Source: Aldehydirespirator sp965248735 | GTDB lineage: Bacteria; Actinomycetota; Acidimicrobiia; Acidimicrobiales; Aldehydirespiratoraceae | Direction of reading: 5' to 3' | Assembly: GCA_965248735.1 (NCBI GenBank) | Contig: OZ252146.1 | Location: forward strand, 2,728,001 to 2,792,000 | DNA length: 64,000 bases | Shown here: one piece after another, positions 28,206 through 37,723 of the stretch | Layout: each line of letters starts with the position of its first letter | Numbering within the stretch: the first letter of the stretch is position 1 | Translations under genes and position numbers: made by a program | Notes under the pieces: generated by a model | The model's database searches: none | What the model saw: the letters and a program-made list of their open reading frames with translations, nothing else | What the model was told of the DNA's origin: nothing

Positions 28206-28687
28206 ACCTGGCTCAACGCTGGGCCGGCGAGATCGAGCGTCTCATGACTTCGTCTCGTGTCTGCTCTGAACCCAGCTGCGATCGCCGAGTTGTGTGGCGA
28301 GCAGGACATGACCCTCTGAGGCACCTCGCAGAGGTCTGCTATGTCTGCTGGGGCGAGCGTCGCCGCGACTCCGCACATCCGAGCCGTCATGCCCGCCGAC
28401 AATGGCGACGGGTGGCTCAAGCGTCGTGGTGTAGCCACTGCTCGACAACTGTTCCGTGGGCAGCTCACTGTGGGGCACTGCCGCGCCCAGCAGCAGGCCA
28501 GACTTGGCTCATCGGCCGTTCGGACCGTTCCATCCCTCGACGAGCTTCTCCCGCCGAGGAACCGGCCTGCTGTGCCCGTTGCAGCCGTCCGTGCACAACG
28601 CAATCTGGGCGCGCCACGCAGCGAAGACGGCCGAAACCTGTTGTGCAACTTCACGGGTCGCGGCCGCGGCAGGCTCTGTGTCGGTGA
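28202..28687 (+). CDS. Putative zinc-finger hypothetical protein (possibly frameshifted)
   Basis: Reading from GTG 28202, residues 15-60 contain CSEPSCDRR and VCYVCWGERRR, which could bind zinc through two cysteine pairs. After about residue 95 the frame becomes arginine/proline-rich and coding-like character moves to the +1 frame, which continues to 28853 with PEIAGRLVAAFGAEEALALL. A frameshift near 28460 is therefore likely and the original protein would have been about 215 residues. No named family is recognised. Confidence 0.4.
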   Translation: MNLAQRWAGEIERLMTSSRVCSEPSCDRRVVWRAGHDPLRHLAEVCYVCWGERRRDSAHPSRHARRQWRRVAQASWCSHCSTTVPWAAHCGALPRPAAGQTWLIGRSDRSIPRRASPAEEPACCARCSRPCTTQSGRATQRRRPKPVVQLHGSRPRQALCR

Positions 28688-28853
28688 GGGCCCACGGGAG
28701 TGTTGGTGCGCCAGAGTGCGCCCCGAGATAGCCGGTCGCCTTGTCGCTGCTTTCGGAGCGGAGGAGGCGTTGGCGCTGCTAGTTGAGGGCCCACCCAAGA
28801 CAATTCAGGCGCTGGACCGACATCAGCGGACAGCCCGCGAAGAGCACCCATAG

Positions 28854-29135
28854 CCAACTCACCAAGAAACCCGAGCCGTTCTGAGCCTCACCGGGTTTCA
28901 CGCAGGGTCTGCACGTTGCCACCATGTCACATGAAGGGCACCGCGGAGCCGGAACCGCGGAGTACAGAGAGAGTTTGGAAGAATGCGGCGGCGCTTCAAG
29001 CAACCGTGGAAGCCAAAGCAATGCTCTGATCTGGACAACCCGCGTTCCGGGGCGATTTCACATGTGCAGCAACGTTCCGGGAGTGCCCGTCGGAGAACTC
29101 GAGCGTGCCTCCAGTTCCCGGCGGCGCGATGTTCT
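28854..29135. other. Spacer with a possible IS3-end relic
   Basis: Positions 28882-28907 (GAGCCTCACCGGGTTTCACG...) resemble the sequence at 58804-58830 beside the IS3 relic. Nothing else supportable is seen before the stop of the giant S-layer gene. Confidence 0.3.
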
Positions 29136-32100
29136 CTAGTTCATGGCGGCGGCTATGAGGTGGCGGGCCCGGTGCAGGAAGGCGGCCATCTGGGCGCGGG
29201 TGACAGGCCGGTCGGGGCAGTAGTGAAGCGGGTTTTGGGCGCAGCCTCGTGTGATCTGCGCGGCGTAGAGCGCTTCGGTGGCGTGGGCATGCACGCCGGA
29301 GGGGTCCACGTCGGCGAAGCCTGCTGGCTGGTCGGGGGTCTCCAGGTTGAGAGCGCGTGTGAGGAAGCTGGCCATCTGGGCGCGGGTGACAGGCCGGTCG
29401 GGGCAGTAGTGCAGTGGGTTTTGGGCGCAGCCTCGTGTGATCTGCGCGGCGTAGAGCGCTTCGGTGGCGTGGGCATGCACGCCGGAGGGGTCCACGTCGG
29501 CGAAGCCTGCTGGCTGGTCGGGGGTCTCCAGGTTGAGAGCGCGTGTGAGGAAGCTGGCCATCTGGGCGCGGGTGACCGGCCGGTCGGGGCAGTAGGCGAA
29601 CCGGGTGCAGCCTCGTGTGATGCCCGACTCGGCGAGCCAGACGATCTCCTGGGCGAACCCACGGCCGGCGATGTCGCCGAATACGGTCAGCGTGGCGGTG
29701 GCGGTGAGGGTGTCGCCGTTCGGGTCGGTGGCGGTGACGGTGATCGTGTAGGCGCCGCCGGCGGGCGCCGTGAACGCGAACTGCTCGCCGGCGCCCGACG
29801 CCGTGAACACGTCGGGGCCCGCCGCCACCCAGTTCAGGGTCTGGAACCCGGAAGCGTCGGCGACGGTGAACACGGTCTCGGTGCCGGGGGCTGCGAACGC
29901 GGGGCCGCTAATCTCAACACCAACTGCCGAACCGCCGCCTCCGCCGACGCCTCCTCCGCCGCCGGTGCTGATCGTGGTGGGACGTATGGGCGTTGGCGGT
30001 TCTGGTTGAGCGCCGGCGAAGACCCACGGCCGCGCCTGCTTGATCGCCAGGATGTTGGCGGCGGTGATCTTGAACTCGATTTCGATGGCGAACGGTTGGT
30101 TGGTTCCGGGGTTGTACAGTTCCGCGAACCGTTCGTGGATCGCGGTGAGGTGTTCCGCCAGCTGTTTCATCTGCGCGTCGCTCATCAGCAGGGTGCCCGC
30201 CGCTACCTGGTTCGAGGTCCCCAGGATCTCGTAGTAGTCGCCACTCTGGTGCAGGAGGATCTCCTCTGGCTCCGAGTTCGCGTCGGGGTTCGTCACCAGG
30301 TCCTCGCCGAGCTGCGTGTTGAGGTAGTAGTAGCTGTTCAGACCGTTGATCGGGTCGAAGCTTGCAGCGACGCCGTTGGCCAGTTCGTTGGAGTAGTTGG
30401 GGTGCACCAGCACACCCATCGCGGTGGCCAGATGGTCGATTCGATGATACTCACGCTCGATAAAAGCGCGGAAGTTCCAGAGGCCGGCGAAGACCTGCTT
30501 CATGGATTTGTCGATACCCTCGTTCTCGGTCTCACTCTGCTTCTGGGTGTTGGAGTCGTACAGCCCTGCGCCGCTGAAACCCGGCAGATCCTCGTTGTTG
30601 GTGCTGGAGCGGTAGCGCAGCGAGCGCCCCTCCGGGAGGACCTTGGCGTGCATGGCGGTCAGCGCGTCGATGATCCATTGCGGACTTTCGGCTTCTTCGA
30701 TCACTTCCCGGAGGTCATCCAGCATCTCATCCTGGATCTCGAAGTCCGCCTGGAATCTGGGATGAATCAGGATCGCCTTGACGGCGTCAATCAGCTTCGT
30801 ACCGGCAGGCAGCGTGAATCGGTCCTCCTCGGCGCCCTGGCCTTTACCGAACACCTTCTCCGCGGCCAGGACGGCGTTGTTCATGAACTCGTCGTAGAAG
30901 TAGAACGGGATGGCGAACCCCTCGGGCACGGTGCCCGCGGGAAAGCCCAGCGTCCCCAGCACGGCCACATTGGCCGCCTTGACCCCGAACGCGCGCCAGT
31001 CGTCGAAGTCGATATCGCTGAGCGGGGTGATCTCCGTGACCGAGAGGTCGCGTTCGGGGACCTGCGCGCGGGCGGGCCGGGACGCGGCGTGGTGCGCATT
31101 CACCTCTGCCAGCGTCGCCGCCCGCAGCTTGTAGCCGTCCGCGGTCACCTCGTAGCGCACGTAGCTGTCGATGAGCGCGTCGATCGCATCCTTCTCGAGC
31201 GCGTCCTTGATGTACGCGTTGGGCACGCTGTCCTGCACCGCGCGCAGGTTGACATGGGAGAGCGGCGTTTGCGGCACCGTTGTGATGATGCCGCCGACCC
31301 GCGGCAGCTCGTTGGGGAGCGACTCGTAGATCACGACGTTGAGCGGACTGGGACGCTCGCCCGGGTCCATCACCCGCAGCAGGCCGAAGCCGACCTCGGA
31401 GTTGAGGGCCAGAAAGTCCGTGTCGGGGAATACGTCTTCGTTGAAGAGGAGCGGGATGCGGGAGTCCCTGAGCGTATCCAGGTCGTCCTGGTAGCGCGGC
31501 AGCCGGTGGTTTGGGATGTACATCGGCAGGTTGTCATCCAGCAGCGGCATCGCGGCGGTGAGCATTGTATGGACACGGTCCAGGAGGTCGAAACTGTACC
31601 GGCCGTCGTAGCGATTCAACCAGAAGTAGTAGACGCCTTGCGTGCCGTCGGCCGCGACCAGGTCGGGGTCGTAGACGATCTCACCGGGGATGGTCCAGGG
31701 CAGGTCCGGATTCGTGTGGCCGATCGCGTCCAGGAACAAGACGACCGGATGTCGCAGGTGGGTCGTCGAGTTGATGAAGTACAGCAGCGGGTGATCGGTG
31801 TCCATGTCGAGCAGCGTGAACTTCACATACTCGTATCCAGCGTCCGGCTCGGTGTAGGAGAGCTCCTCGAATGTGTTGCCATCAGGAATCGCCACCGCGC
31901 CGTCAGTCCGTAAGATCGCGGGCGCCGGGTTCAGCGGGTTCATTCTGCCCAGGGCCGCGAGCTCGGACAGGTCGTCGTCACAGTCGCCGTCGATGTCGGC
32001 CGGGTCGGTGATGTCGTACTGCTCCACCCGGTAACGCGTGTAGGGCAGGGCTTCCAGGTTCTCGCCGAGCGTGGTCGTGCCGGTCTTCCCCCACGTCACC

Positions 32101-35100
32101 GCGACCGGCGTCCACACCTCCATGGTCTCGTCCGGCATGCCCGGCACCGGCTGGTTGTGCGTCACGTAGAGCACGAAATAGACATCGGTCGTCGACGGGA
32201 CAATGATTGGCACCGAAGTCACCGGGACCAGCGTCGGCGTCGGCCCCATTTTCAAACACGGGTCATCTATCGCGAAGGTCGAGCCGTCGCCCGACGGCGA
32301 CCAGCGGCTCTCGCCCTCATGGTTGATGGCGCGCACCTGTACGTCGTAGCTGGTGCCGGGGTCGAGTCCGTCGATCGTCGCCACGATGCCAGTGATCGCG
32401 TCCGGCCATTCAGCCCATGCGCCGCCCTTGCTGTAGCGCAACTCGTAGCCGCTGAGATCCGGCCGGCCGGTCATGCTGGGAGCAATCCACGACACATCCA
32501 GGCTGTCCGACGCGCCGTCCGTCGGCGACACCAACGGCGCGGCAGGCCGGGGCGGCGGCTCGTTCACATCGGTGATGTCGATTGTGACCGTTGCGCTTGC
32601 CTCGCCGCCGCGGGAGTCGTCGGCGGTCACCGTCAGGTCAAAGCTGTTCGTGCTGGCCTCATGGTCGTAGGTGACACCCGGCGCCGTGCTGATCTGCCCG
32701 CTGGCGGAGTCGATCGTGAACGACCCGGAGTCAGTGCCTTCCAGCGAATACGACAGCGTGTCATCGTCTGCGTCGGTCGCGGTTACCGCCGCGCCTACGG
32801 CGACGCCGGCTCCGCTGTTCTCCTCCAGGAGGCGCGTGAGCGTCTGCGGATCGAACACCGGTACGTTGTTGGGATCGTCGTTGTCGGTGATCGTCACGGT
32901 CAGCGATGCTGGCGACAGCGTCAGCGTCGAGGTCGACGACGCCGCGATCGTCACGGTCTCGTCGTCGTCGTCGACCCGGTCGTCGACCGGCGTCAGCCTG
33001 AAGCTGGCCGTTCCCGACACCGCACTCACCGGGATCGTGAGCGTCGCCGTCGCCGATCCGACCGTGTAGTCGTCGCTCTCCGTCGCCGTGCCTGCCGCCA
33101 GCGTGAGCGACACCACCGTGGTGGTGGTCAGCCCCGCGCCGTCCAGCGTCCCCTTGACCGTCAGCGTCGCCGCGCCTTCGCCTTCGCCCACCGCCGATGG
33201 CGACACCTCGAGCACGATGCTTGTGGCCGCCTGCTCGTCGTCAACGACGGTGATGAGCTGTTGCGTGCCGATCGTCGCGCCGTCCAGCCTCGCCGTGACC
33301 AGAATGGTTTCGTCAACATCCAGGTCGCTGTCGTCCAGCGCGCTGACCGTCGTCGAGGCCGAACTCTGGCCTGCGGCGAGGGTCAGCGTCTCGGCGGCCA
33401 CCGTGTAGTCCGTGCTCTTGGTCGCGGTGCCCGCGAAGTCGAGGTTGATCGTCTTCTCACCAGGGAACGTCACGCCGCCGCTGCTGACCGACACCGTTGA
33501 CGATGACGCGGCCGCTTCGGTAATGGACGCCGGAGTCGCCGACAGTGCCCAATTCGGGTCGTCGTCGTTGGTGATCGTCACCGTGGTCGTTGCCGGGCTG
33601 CCCTCGGTCACCGCCTCGGGCAGCGTGCCGAATGCCACCGTTACTTCCTCGTCAGCCTCGACGAGATCGTCATCTTCGGCGCTGAAGCTGAACGTAGCCG
33701 ACGTCGCGCCGGGTGCGATGGTCACGCTCGTTGGCACGCCCGAGTAGTCGTTGCCGCTGACGCCGCTGCCGTCCGTAACGTTCAGCGGGACCACTACTTG
33801 ACCCGAAAGGGCCTGGTCCAGGCTGACCGTCACCATCACCGACTCGTCCTCGCCGACGCTGTACGACGACGCTCCGAAACTGACCGGCGCCGGCGCCTCA
33901 CGGGTCACGGTCAGCGTGTAGGTCCGGGTCACGACGCCGTCATCGGCGGTCACCTTGGCCTTGATTGTTGTGTCGCCTACGTCGAGGTTGACCTGCTGCC
34001 CGTCGGTCACTAGGTCGGCGTCGGCCAGGGGCATGTCGTTGGCGTCCAGGAACTCGACTGTGGCGTTGGCCGCGTCGGCGGCCCTGGCGGTCACCGTGGT
34101 TGTGGAAGCTGAGTTGGCTACCGACCCCGCATAGGATGTCGTCACCCGGTGGAAGTTGGGGGTCAACGTGGGGGTTAGGGTCCCGGCGCTGAGGCTGAGC
34201 GCGCTCAGGTCGGGGTTGCCTGGCATGTTGTAGGCGTAGATCTTGTAGTCGAGCTCGTCCGCCACCCACATGGTCGTGCCGTTGGACCAGAGGTCACGGG
34301 GGTCGTCGTTTCCGGCCGCCAGGTCGTCGAAGTCTCTGACGGCGTCCCGCTGCCCGGTGGCCAGGTCGTAGGCGTAGAGGGTTTCGCTGGTCTCGTCCGC
34401 TACCCACATGGTCGTGCCGTCGGACCAGAGGCCCCAGGCGTTGGCGTTTCCGGCCGCCGCCAGGCTGTCGATGTCTTTGCCCGCGTCCCGCTGCCCGCCG
34501 GCCAGGTCGTAGGCGTAGATCTTGTCGTGGCTCAAGTCGCCTATCCACATGGTCCTGCCGTTGGACCAGATGCCCCGGGGGGCGGTGTTCCCGGCCTGCG
34601 TCAGGCTGCTGATGTCTTTGCCCGCGTCCCGCTGCCGGGTGGTCCGCGTGTAGGCGTAGATCGTCTCGTTGAACCAGTCCGCCATCCACATGGTCGTGTT
34701 GTTGAACCAAAGGCCCCCGACGCTGGGGTTCCTCTCACGGGGTGGGGCGTTCCCGGCCTCCAGGTCGTCGAAGTCCTTGCCGGAGTCCCGCTGCCCGGTG
34801 GCCAGCGTGTAGGCGTAGATCTTTTCGTCCGCGTGGTCCCCCACCCACATGGTCCTGCCGTCGGACCAGATGCCCGTGGGGGAGGTGTTCCCGGCTGCCG
34901 CCATGGTGTCGAAGTCGTCCTCGGCCTTCCAGCCGAAGGGAGCGTCCGACCCCCGGTTAACGCTGACGGTGTAGTCCCTGGTGTTGCCGCCATCCCTGTC
35001 GGTGACGGTCACGGTCACGACGTTTGAGCCCACGCTCAGATCCACCTGGTGTCCGTCGGTCACGCCGTCGGCGTCGGTGCCGCTGTAGGCCACCGTGGCG

Positions 35101-36971
35101 GCGGCGTCGGCCGCGACGCCTGCAACCGTCACCTGTGTCACTGTGCTGGGCACGCCGAATTGGTAGGACGTGGTCTCGGCGTCGAACCCCGCCACGCTCT
35201 CGCCGCCCACGCTCAGAGCGCTCAGGTCGGTGTTGGGCGTTTCGCGGGTCACGGTCAGCGTGTAGGTCCGGGTCACGACGCCGTCATCGGCGGTCACCTT
35301 GGCCTTGATTGTTGTGTCGCCTACGTCGAGGTTGACCTGCTGCCCGTCGGTCACTAGGTCGGCGTCGGCCAGGGGCATGTCGTTGGCGTCCAGGAACTCG
35401 ACTGTGGCGTTGGCCGCATCGACCGCCGTGGCGGTCACCGTGATTGTGGAAGCTGAGTTGGCTACCGACCCCGCATAGGATGTCGTCACCCGGTGGAAGT
35501 TGGGGGTCAACGTGGGGGTTAGGGTCCCGGCGCTGAGGCTGAGCTCGCTCAGGTCGGGGTTGCCGGGCATGTTGTAGGCGTAGATCTTCGTGGCGAAACG
35601 GTCCGATACCCACATGGTCGTGCCGTCGGACCAGATGCCCGCGGGGGATGAGGTTCTGCCCTCCTTCTCCAGGCGGTTGAAGTCCCTGACCGAGTCCCGC
35701 TGCCCGGTGTCCAACACGTAGGCAAAGATCTTTGTCCTGTCCGACACCCACATGGTCGTGCCGTCGGACCAGATGTCACCGGACCGTTCGTTCTCGCCTC
35801 GGGGGCTGATGTCCTTGTCGGGGTCCCGATTCCGGTTCACCAGGTCGTAGGCGTAGATCCCGTCGTGCACGGGGTCCGAGATCCACATGGTCGTGCGGTT
35901 GGACCAGAGGCCATAGATCCAATTGGGCCCATCTTCCATCGGTAAATTGATGGCGAGGAAGTCGCTGTTTTTGTCCCGCGCCATGTTGGTCCGCTCGTAG
36001 GCGAAGGCCTTATCCCTGTTGTAGTCCACCACCCACATGGTCGTGCCGTCGGACCAGATGCCCCTGATGCTGCCGTTGGAATCGTCCAAGTGGTTGAAGT
36101 CCTGGCCGGGATTTCGCTGCTTGGTGGCCAGCGTGTAGGCGAAGAGCTTTTCTGCCCGAACCTTGTCGTCCCCCACCCACAAGGTCGTGCCGTCGGACCA
36201 GATGCCCCTGGCTTCGACGTTCCCGGCTGCTTTCAGGGTGTCGAAGTCGTCCTCGGCCTTCCAGCCGAAGGGGGCGTCCGACCCTCGGTTGACGCTGACG
36301 GTGTAGTCCCTCGTGGTGACGCCGTCACTGGCGGTGACGGTCACCGTCACGCCGTTGCGGCCCACGCTCAGATCCACCTGGTGTCCGTCGGTCACGCCGT
36401 CGGCGTCGGTGCCGCTGTAGGCCACCGTGGCGGCGGCGTCGGCCGCGACGCCTGCAACCGTCACCTGTGTCACCGTGTTGGCCACGCCGAACTGGTAGGA
36501 TGTGGTCTCGGCGTCGAACCCCGCCACGCTCTCGCCGCCCACGCTCAGAGCGCTCAGGCTGGCATCGGTCGATTGAGCCCTGAGGAGAACCTGATCCGCC
36601 TCGGTCTCCGCGACGCTGGGTGCCGCAGGCGTGTCCGCCCGGACGAAGTCCGACTGCCCGCCGGTTCCGTGCTGGTTCACCGCCTTGACCCGGTAGACGT
36701 AGCCCAGCTCCGGCACCACGCCGTCGTCGCGGTAGCCGGTGGCCTGCGAGCCCGTGTTCGAGTCGATCGTCACGAACTGGCCGGGGGCGTGGACGGCCAG
36801 GTTGCGCCGCAGCACCTCGTAGTGGGTGATGGAGGAATCGCCGCGGTCGTCCCATTCGGAGTCCTCAGCGGCGCTGGTCTGAGCGACCGCCGTGTGGTCA
36901 ACCGTGAGGAAGCAGAGGGCGGCCAGAAGAACGCCGACGAGCGCTGGACGGAACGGGAAGACGTTCGACAC
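29136..36971 (-). CDS. Giant secreted S-layer-type protein with dikinase-like module
   Basis: 2611 residues, GTG start. Order: signal peptide (~1-31, ending VAQ), an FnIII-like domain, two blocks of cadherin-like beta-sandwich domains (LSALSVGGESVAGFDAETTS type) alternating with propeller-like repeats of the form GIWSDGTTMWVxD...KIYAY, Calx-beta-like domains (~1030-1360), a cadherin domain (~1367-1470), FnIII (~1470-1565), then an enzyme-like region: a swivelling-His-type segment GGIITTVPQTPLSHVNLRA (~1891-1909) followed by an ATP-grasp/PPDK N-terminal-like domain (FGVKAANVAVLGTLGFP; LRYRSSTNNEDLPGFSGAG ~2117-2135; ILAIKQARPWVF). A Gly-rich linker, a PKD-like domain and three SLH repeats (PDRPVTRAQMASFLTRAL, ~2427-2610) end it. 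Probably anchored in the cell envelope; adhesion is likely, catalysis uncertain. Confidence 0.88.
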   Translation of the reverse strand: MSNVFPFRPALVGVLLAALCFLTVDHTAVAQTSAAEDSEWDDRGDSSITHYEVLRRNLAVHAPGQFVTIDSNTGSQATGYRDDGVVPELGYVYRVKAVNQHGTGGQSDFVRADTPAAPSVAETEADQVLLRAQSTDASLSALSVGGESVAGFDAETTSYQFGVANTVTQVTVAGVAADAAATVAYSGTDADGVTDGHQVDLSVGRNGVTVTVTASDGVTTRDYTVSVNRGSDAPFGWKAEDDFDTLKAAGNVEARGIWSDGTTLWVGDDKVRAEKLFAYTLATKQRNPGQDFNHLDDSNGSIRGIWSDGTTMWVVDYNRDKAFAYERTNMARDKNSDFLAINLPMEDGPNWIYGLWSNRTTMWISDPVHDGIYAYDLVNRNRDPDKDISPRGENERSGDIWSDGTTMWVSDRTKIFAYVLDTGQRDSVRDFNRLEKEGRTSSPAGIWSDGTTMWVSDRFATKIYAYNMPGNPDLSELSLSAGTLTPTLTPNFHRVTTSYAGSVANSASTITVTATAVDAANATVEFLDANDMPLADADLVTDGQQVNLDVGDTTIKAKVTADDGVVTRTYTLTVTRETPNTDLSALSVGGESVAGFDAETTSYQFGVPSTVTQVTVAGVAADAAATVAYSGTDADGVTDGHQVDLSVGSNVVTVTVTDRDGGNTRDYTVSVNRGSDAPFGWKAEDDFDTMAAAGNTSPTGIWSDGRTMWVGDHADEKIYAYTLATGQRDSGKDFDDLEAGNAPPRERNPSVGGLWFNNTTMWMADWFNETIYAYTRTTRQRDAGKDISSLTQAGNTAPRGIWSNGRTMWIGDLSHDKIYAYDLAGGQRDAGKDIDSLAAAGNANAWGLWSDGTTMWVADETSETLYAYDLATGQRDAVRDFDDLAAGNDDPRDLWSNGTTMWVADELDYKIYAYNMPGNPDLSALSLSAGTLTPTLTPNFHRVTTSYAGSVANSASTTTVTARAADAANATVEFLDANDMPLADADLVTDGQQVNLDVGDTTIKAKVTADDGVVTRTYTLTVTREAPAPVSFGASSYSVGEDESVMVTVSLDQALSGQVVVPLNVTDGSGVSGNDYSGVPTSVTIAPGATSATFSFSAEDDDLVEADEEVTVAFGTLPEAVTEGSPATTTVTITNDDDPNWALSATPASITEAAASSSTVSVSSGGVTFPGEKTINLDFAGTATKSTDYTVAAETLTLAAGQSSASTTVSALDDSDLDVDETILVTARLDGATIGTQQLITVVDDEQAATSIVLEVSPSAVGEGEGAATLTVKGTLDGAGLTTTTVVSLTLAAGTATESDDYTVGSATATLTIPVSAVSGTASFRLTPVDDRVDDDDETVTIAASSTSTLTLSPASLTVTITDNDDPNNVPVFDPQTLTRLLEENSGAGVAVGAAVTATDADDDTLSYSLEGTDSGSFTIDSASGQISTAPGVTYDHEASTNSFDLTVTADDSRGGEASATVTIDITDVNEPPPRPAAPLVSPTDGASDSLDVSWIAPSMTGRPDLSGYELRYSKGGAWAEWPDAITGIVATIDGLDPGTSYDVQVRAINHEGESRWSPSGDGSTFAIDDPCLKMGPTPTLVPVTSVPIIVPSTTDVYFVLYVTHNQPVPGMPDETMEVWTPVAVTWGKTGTTTLGENLEALPYTRYRVEQYDITDPADIDGDCDDDLSELAALGRMNPLNPAPAILRTDGAVAIPDGNTFEELSYTEPDAGYEYVKFTLLDMDTDHPLLYFINSTTHLRHPVVLFLDAIGHTNPDLPWTIPGEIVYDPDLVAADGTQGVYYFWLNRYDGRYSFDLLDRVHTMLTAAMPLLDDNLPMYIPNHRLPRYQDDLDTLRDSRIPLLFNEDVFPDTDFLALNSEVGFGLLRVMDPGERPSPLNVVIYESLPNELPRVGGIITTVPQTPLSHVNLRAVQDSVPNAYIKDALEKDAIDALIDSYVRYEVTADGYKLRAATLAEVNAHHAASRPARAQVPERDLSVTEITPLSDIDFDDWRAFGVKAANVAVLGTLGFPAGTVPEGFAIPFYFYDEFMNNAVLAAEKVFGKGQGAEEDRFTLPAGTKLIDAVKAILIHPRFQADFEIQDEMLDDLREVIEEAESPQWIIDALTAMHAKVLPEGRSLRYRSSTNNEDLPGFSGAGLYDSNTQKQSETENEGIDKSMKQVFAGLWNFRAFIEREYHRIDHLATAMGVLVHPNYSNELANGVAASFDPINGLNSYYYLNTQLGEDLVTNPDANSEPEEILLHQSGDYYEILGTSNQVAAGTLLMSDAQMKQLAEHLTAIHERFAELYNPGTNQPFAIEIEFKITAANILAIKQARPWVFAGAQPEPPTPIRPTTISTGGGGGVGGGGGSAVGVEISGPAFAAPGTETVFTVADASGFQTLNWVAAGPDVFTASGAGEQFAFTAPAGGAYTITVTATDPNGDTLTATATLTVFGDIAGRGFAQEIVWLAESGITRGCTRFAYCPDRPVTRAQMASFLTRALNLETPDQPAGFADVDPSGVHAHATEALYAAQITRGCAQNPLHYCPDRPVTRAQMASFLTRALNLETPDQPAGFADVDPSGVHAHATEALYAAQITRGCAQNPLHYCPDRPVTRAQMAAFLHRARHLIAAAMN
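33901..34244. repeat. 344-bp internal duplication of the giant gene, copy 1
   Basis: Nearly identical, without gaps, to 35245-35588 (offset 1344). Encodes a cadherin-like domain ending NPDLSALSLSAGTLTPTLTP-type. Part of a larger two-block duplication of domain plus propeller repeats. Confidence 0.9.
34909..35220. repeat. ~312-bp internal duplication of the giant gene, second pair
   Basis: Nearly identical to 36241-36552 (offset 1332). Encodes the cadherin-like LSALSVGGESVAGFDAETTS domain and the junction to the propeller repeats. Confidence 0.9.
35245..35588. repeat. 344-bp internal duplication of the giant gene, copy 2
   Basis: Partner of 33901-34244. The near identity of the two copies at DNA level, including silent sites, implies recent duplication or gene conversion. 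Confidence 0.9.
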
Positions 36972-37130
36972 CGCTCAGTTGCTGTTGCCGACCGAAGATG
37001 TGGTGGAGCCCGACTCCCTTCGGTTGCAGAGTCCTCTGCTCATACGTGCCATTCACCAACACTCGCGACAACAGCCGAACACACATCACACATCACCACA
37101 CATCATACATCAGTGCATAACACGGGACTA

Positions 37131-37211
37131 TCAGATTTCTTTGTTGCCCACTATGGCGCGCACCCTGTAGAAGTACGTGCTGCCGTCGGAAGAGTCCTGC
37201 GCCAGCGTTCG
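37131..37211 (-). pseudogene. FnIII-like C-terminal fragment upstream of the giant gene
   Basis: A minus-strand frame ends GSTYFYRVRAIVGN and a stop, the pattern of a fibronectin type III G strand. Its upstream part is lost by 37259. Between it and the giant gene (36972-37130) is an AT-richer spacer with ACACATC-type short repeats that probably holds the giant gene's promoter. 37212-37433 contains a plus-strand frame (RYVEAHPFMRMFRRYQRDC) I cannot identify. Confidence 0.35.
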
Positions 37212-37433
37212 AACAGTTCCTTGGCGGTTGGCGTGGGGGCAACGGTACGTGGAAGCTCATCCGTTCATGCGGATGTTCCGCCGCTATCAGCGGGATTGCA
37301 TCGACCGTGCCCGCGAGCGATTCCCGGACATCACCGCGGCTATGTCCGATGCCGACGTATTGGGAGTTCACCAAGGCTCCACGGCGGTGACCCCCGTTAT
37401 CCCCAGGATGTGTAGTTACACCGCTGGCATCTA

Positions 37434-37637
37434 GTCAACGCGCTGTCTCCCGGACCACTTCGCACCGAGTTGTTGATGTCCTACCTCGACACCGAGGACA
37501 AGCGCCAGCGACGCCTTGTGCATGTGCCCATGGGCCGGTTCGGCGAGGCCGCCGAGATGGCCGCAGCCGCGCTGTTCCTGGCCTCGGACGACTCGTCGTA
37601 CATGACCGGCGCCAACCTGCTGATCGACGGCGGCTGA
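37434..37637 (+). pseudogene. C-terminal fragment of a short-chain dehydrogenase (SDR)
   Basis: Reads VNALSPGPLRTELLMSY, then MGRFGEAAEMAAAALFLASD and YMTGANLLIDGG-stop, the standard C terminus of FabG-like SDR enzymes. The catalytic Ser-Tyr-Lys half is missing upstream of 37434. It faces the truncated IlvD gene across a short spacer with a 7-bp hairpin near 37678. Confidence 0.85.
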
Positions 37638-37723
37638 CCGCTGCCTACGTCACCCCCGAGTAACAGTCCGAGCCGACAGCCGGGCAGCCCGGCTGACCGA
37701 GGCCTGCGATTCCGCCAGGCAAG

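Noticed and set aside
28109..28798. 229-residue minus-strand ORF
   Set aside because: Ser/Arg/Pro-rich without motifs; the plus strand has better coding signs including a start-stop overlap.
28983..31913. 976-residue plus-strand open frame opposite the giant gene
   Set aside because: It mirrors the strongly coding minus strand, is Arg/Gly/Val-rich without domains, and arises from high GC; the minus-strand frame has SLH and ATP-grasp motifs.
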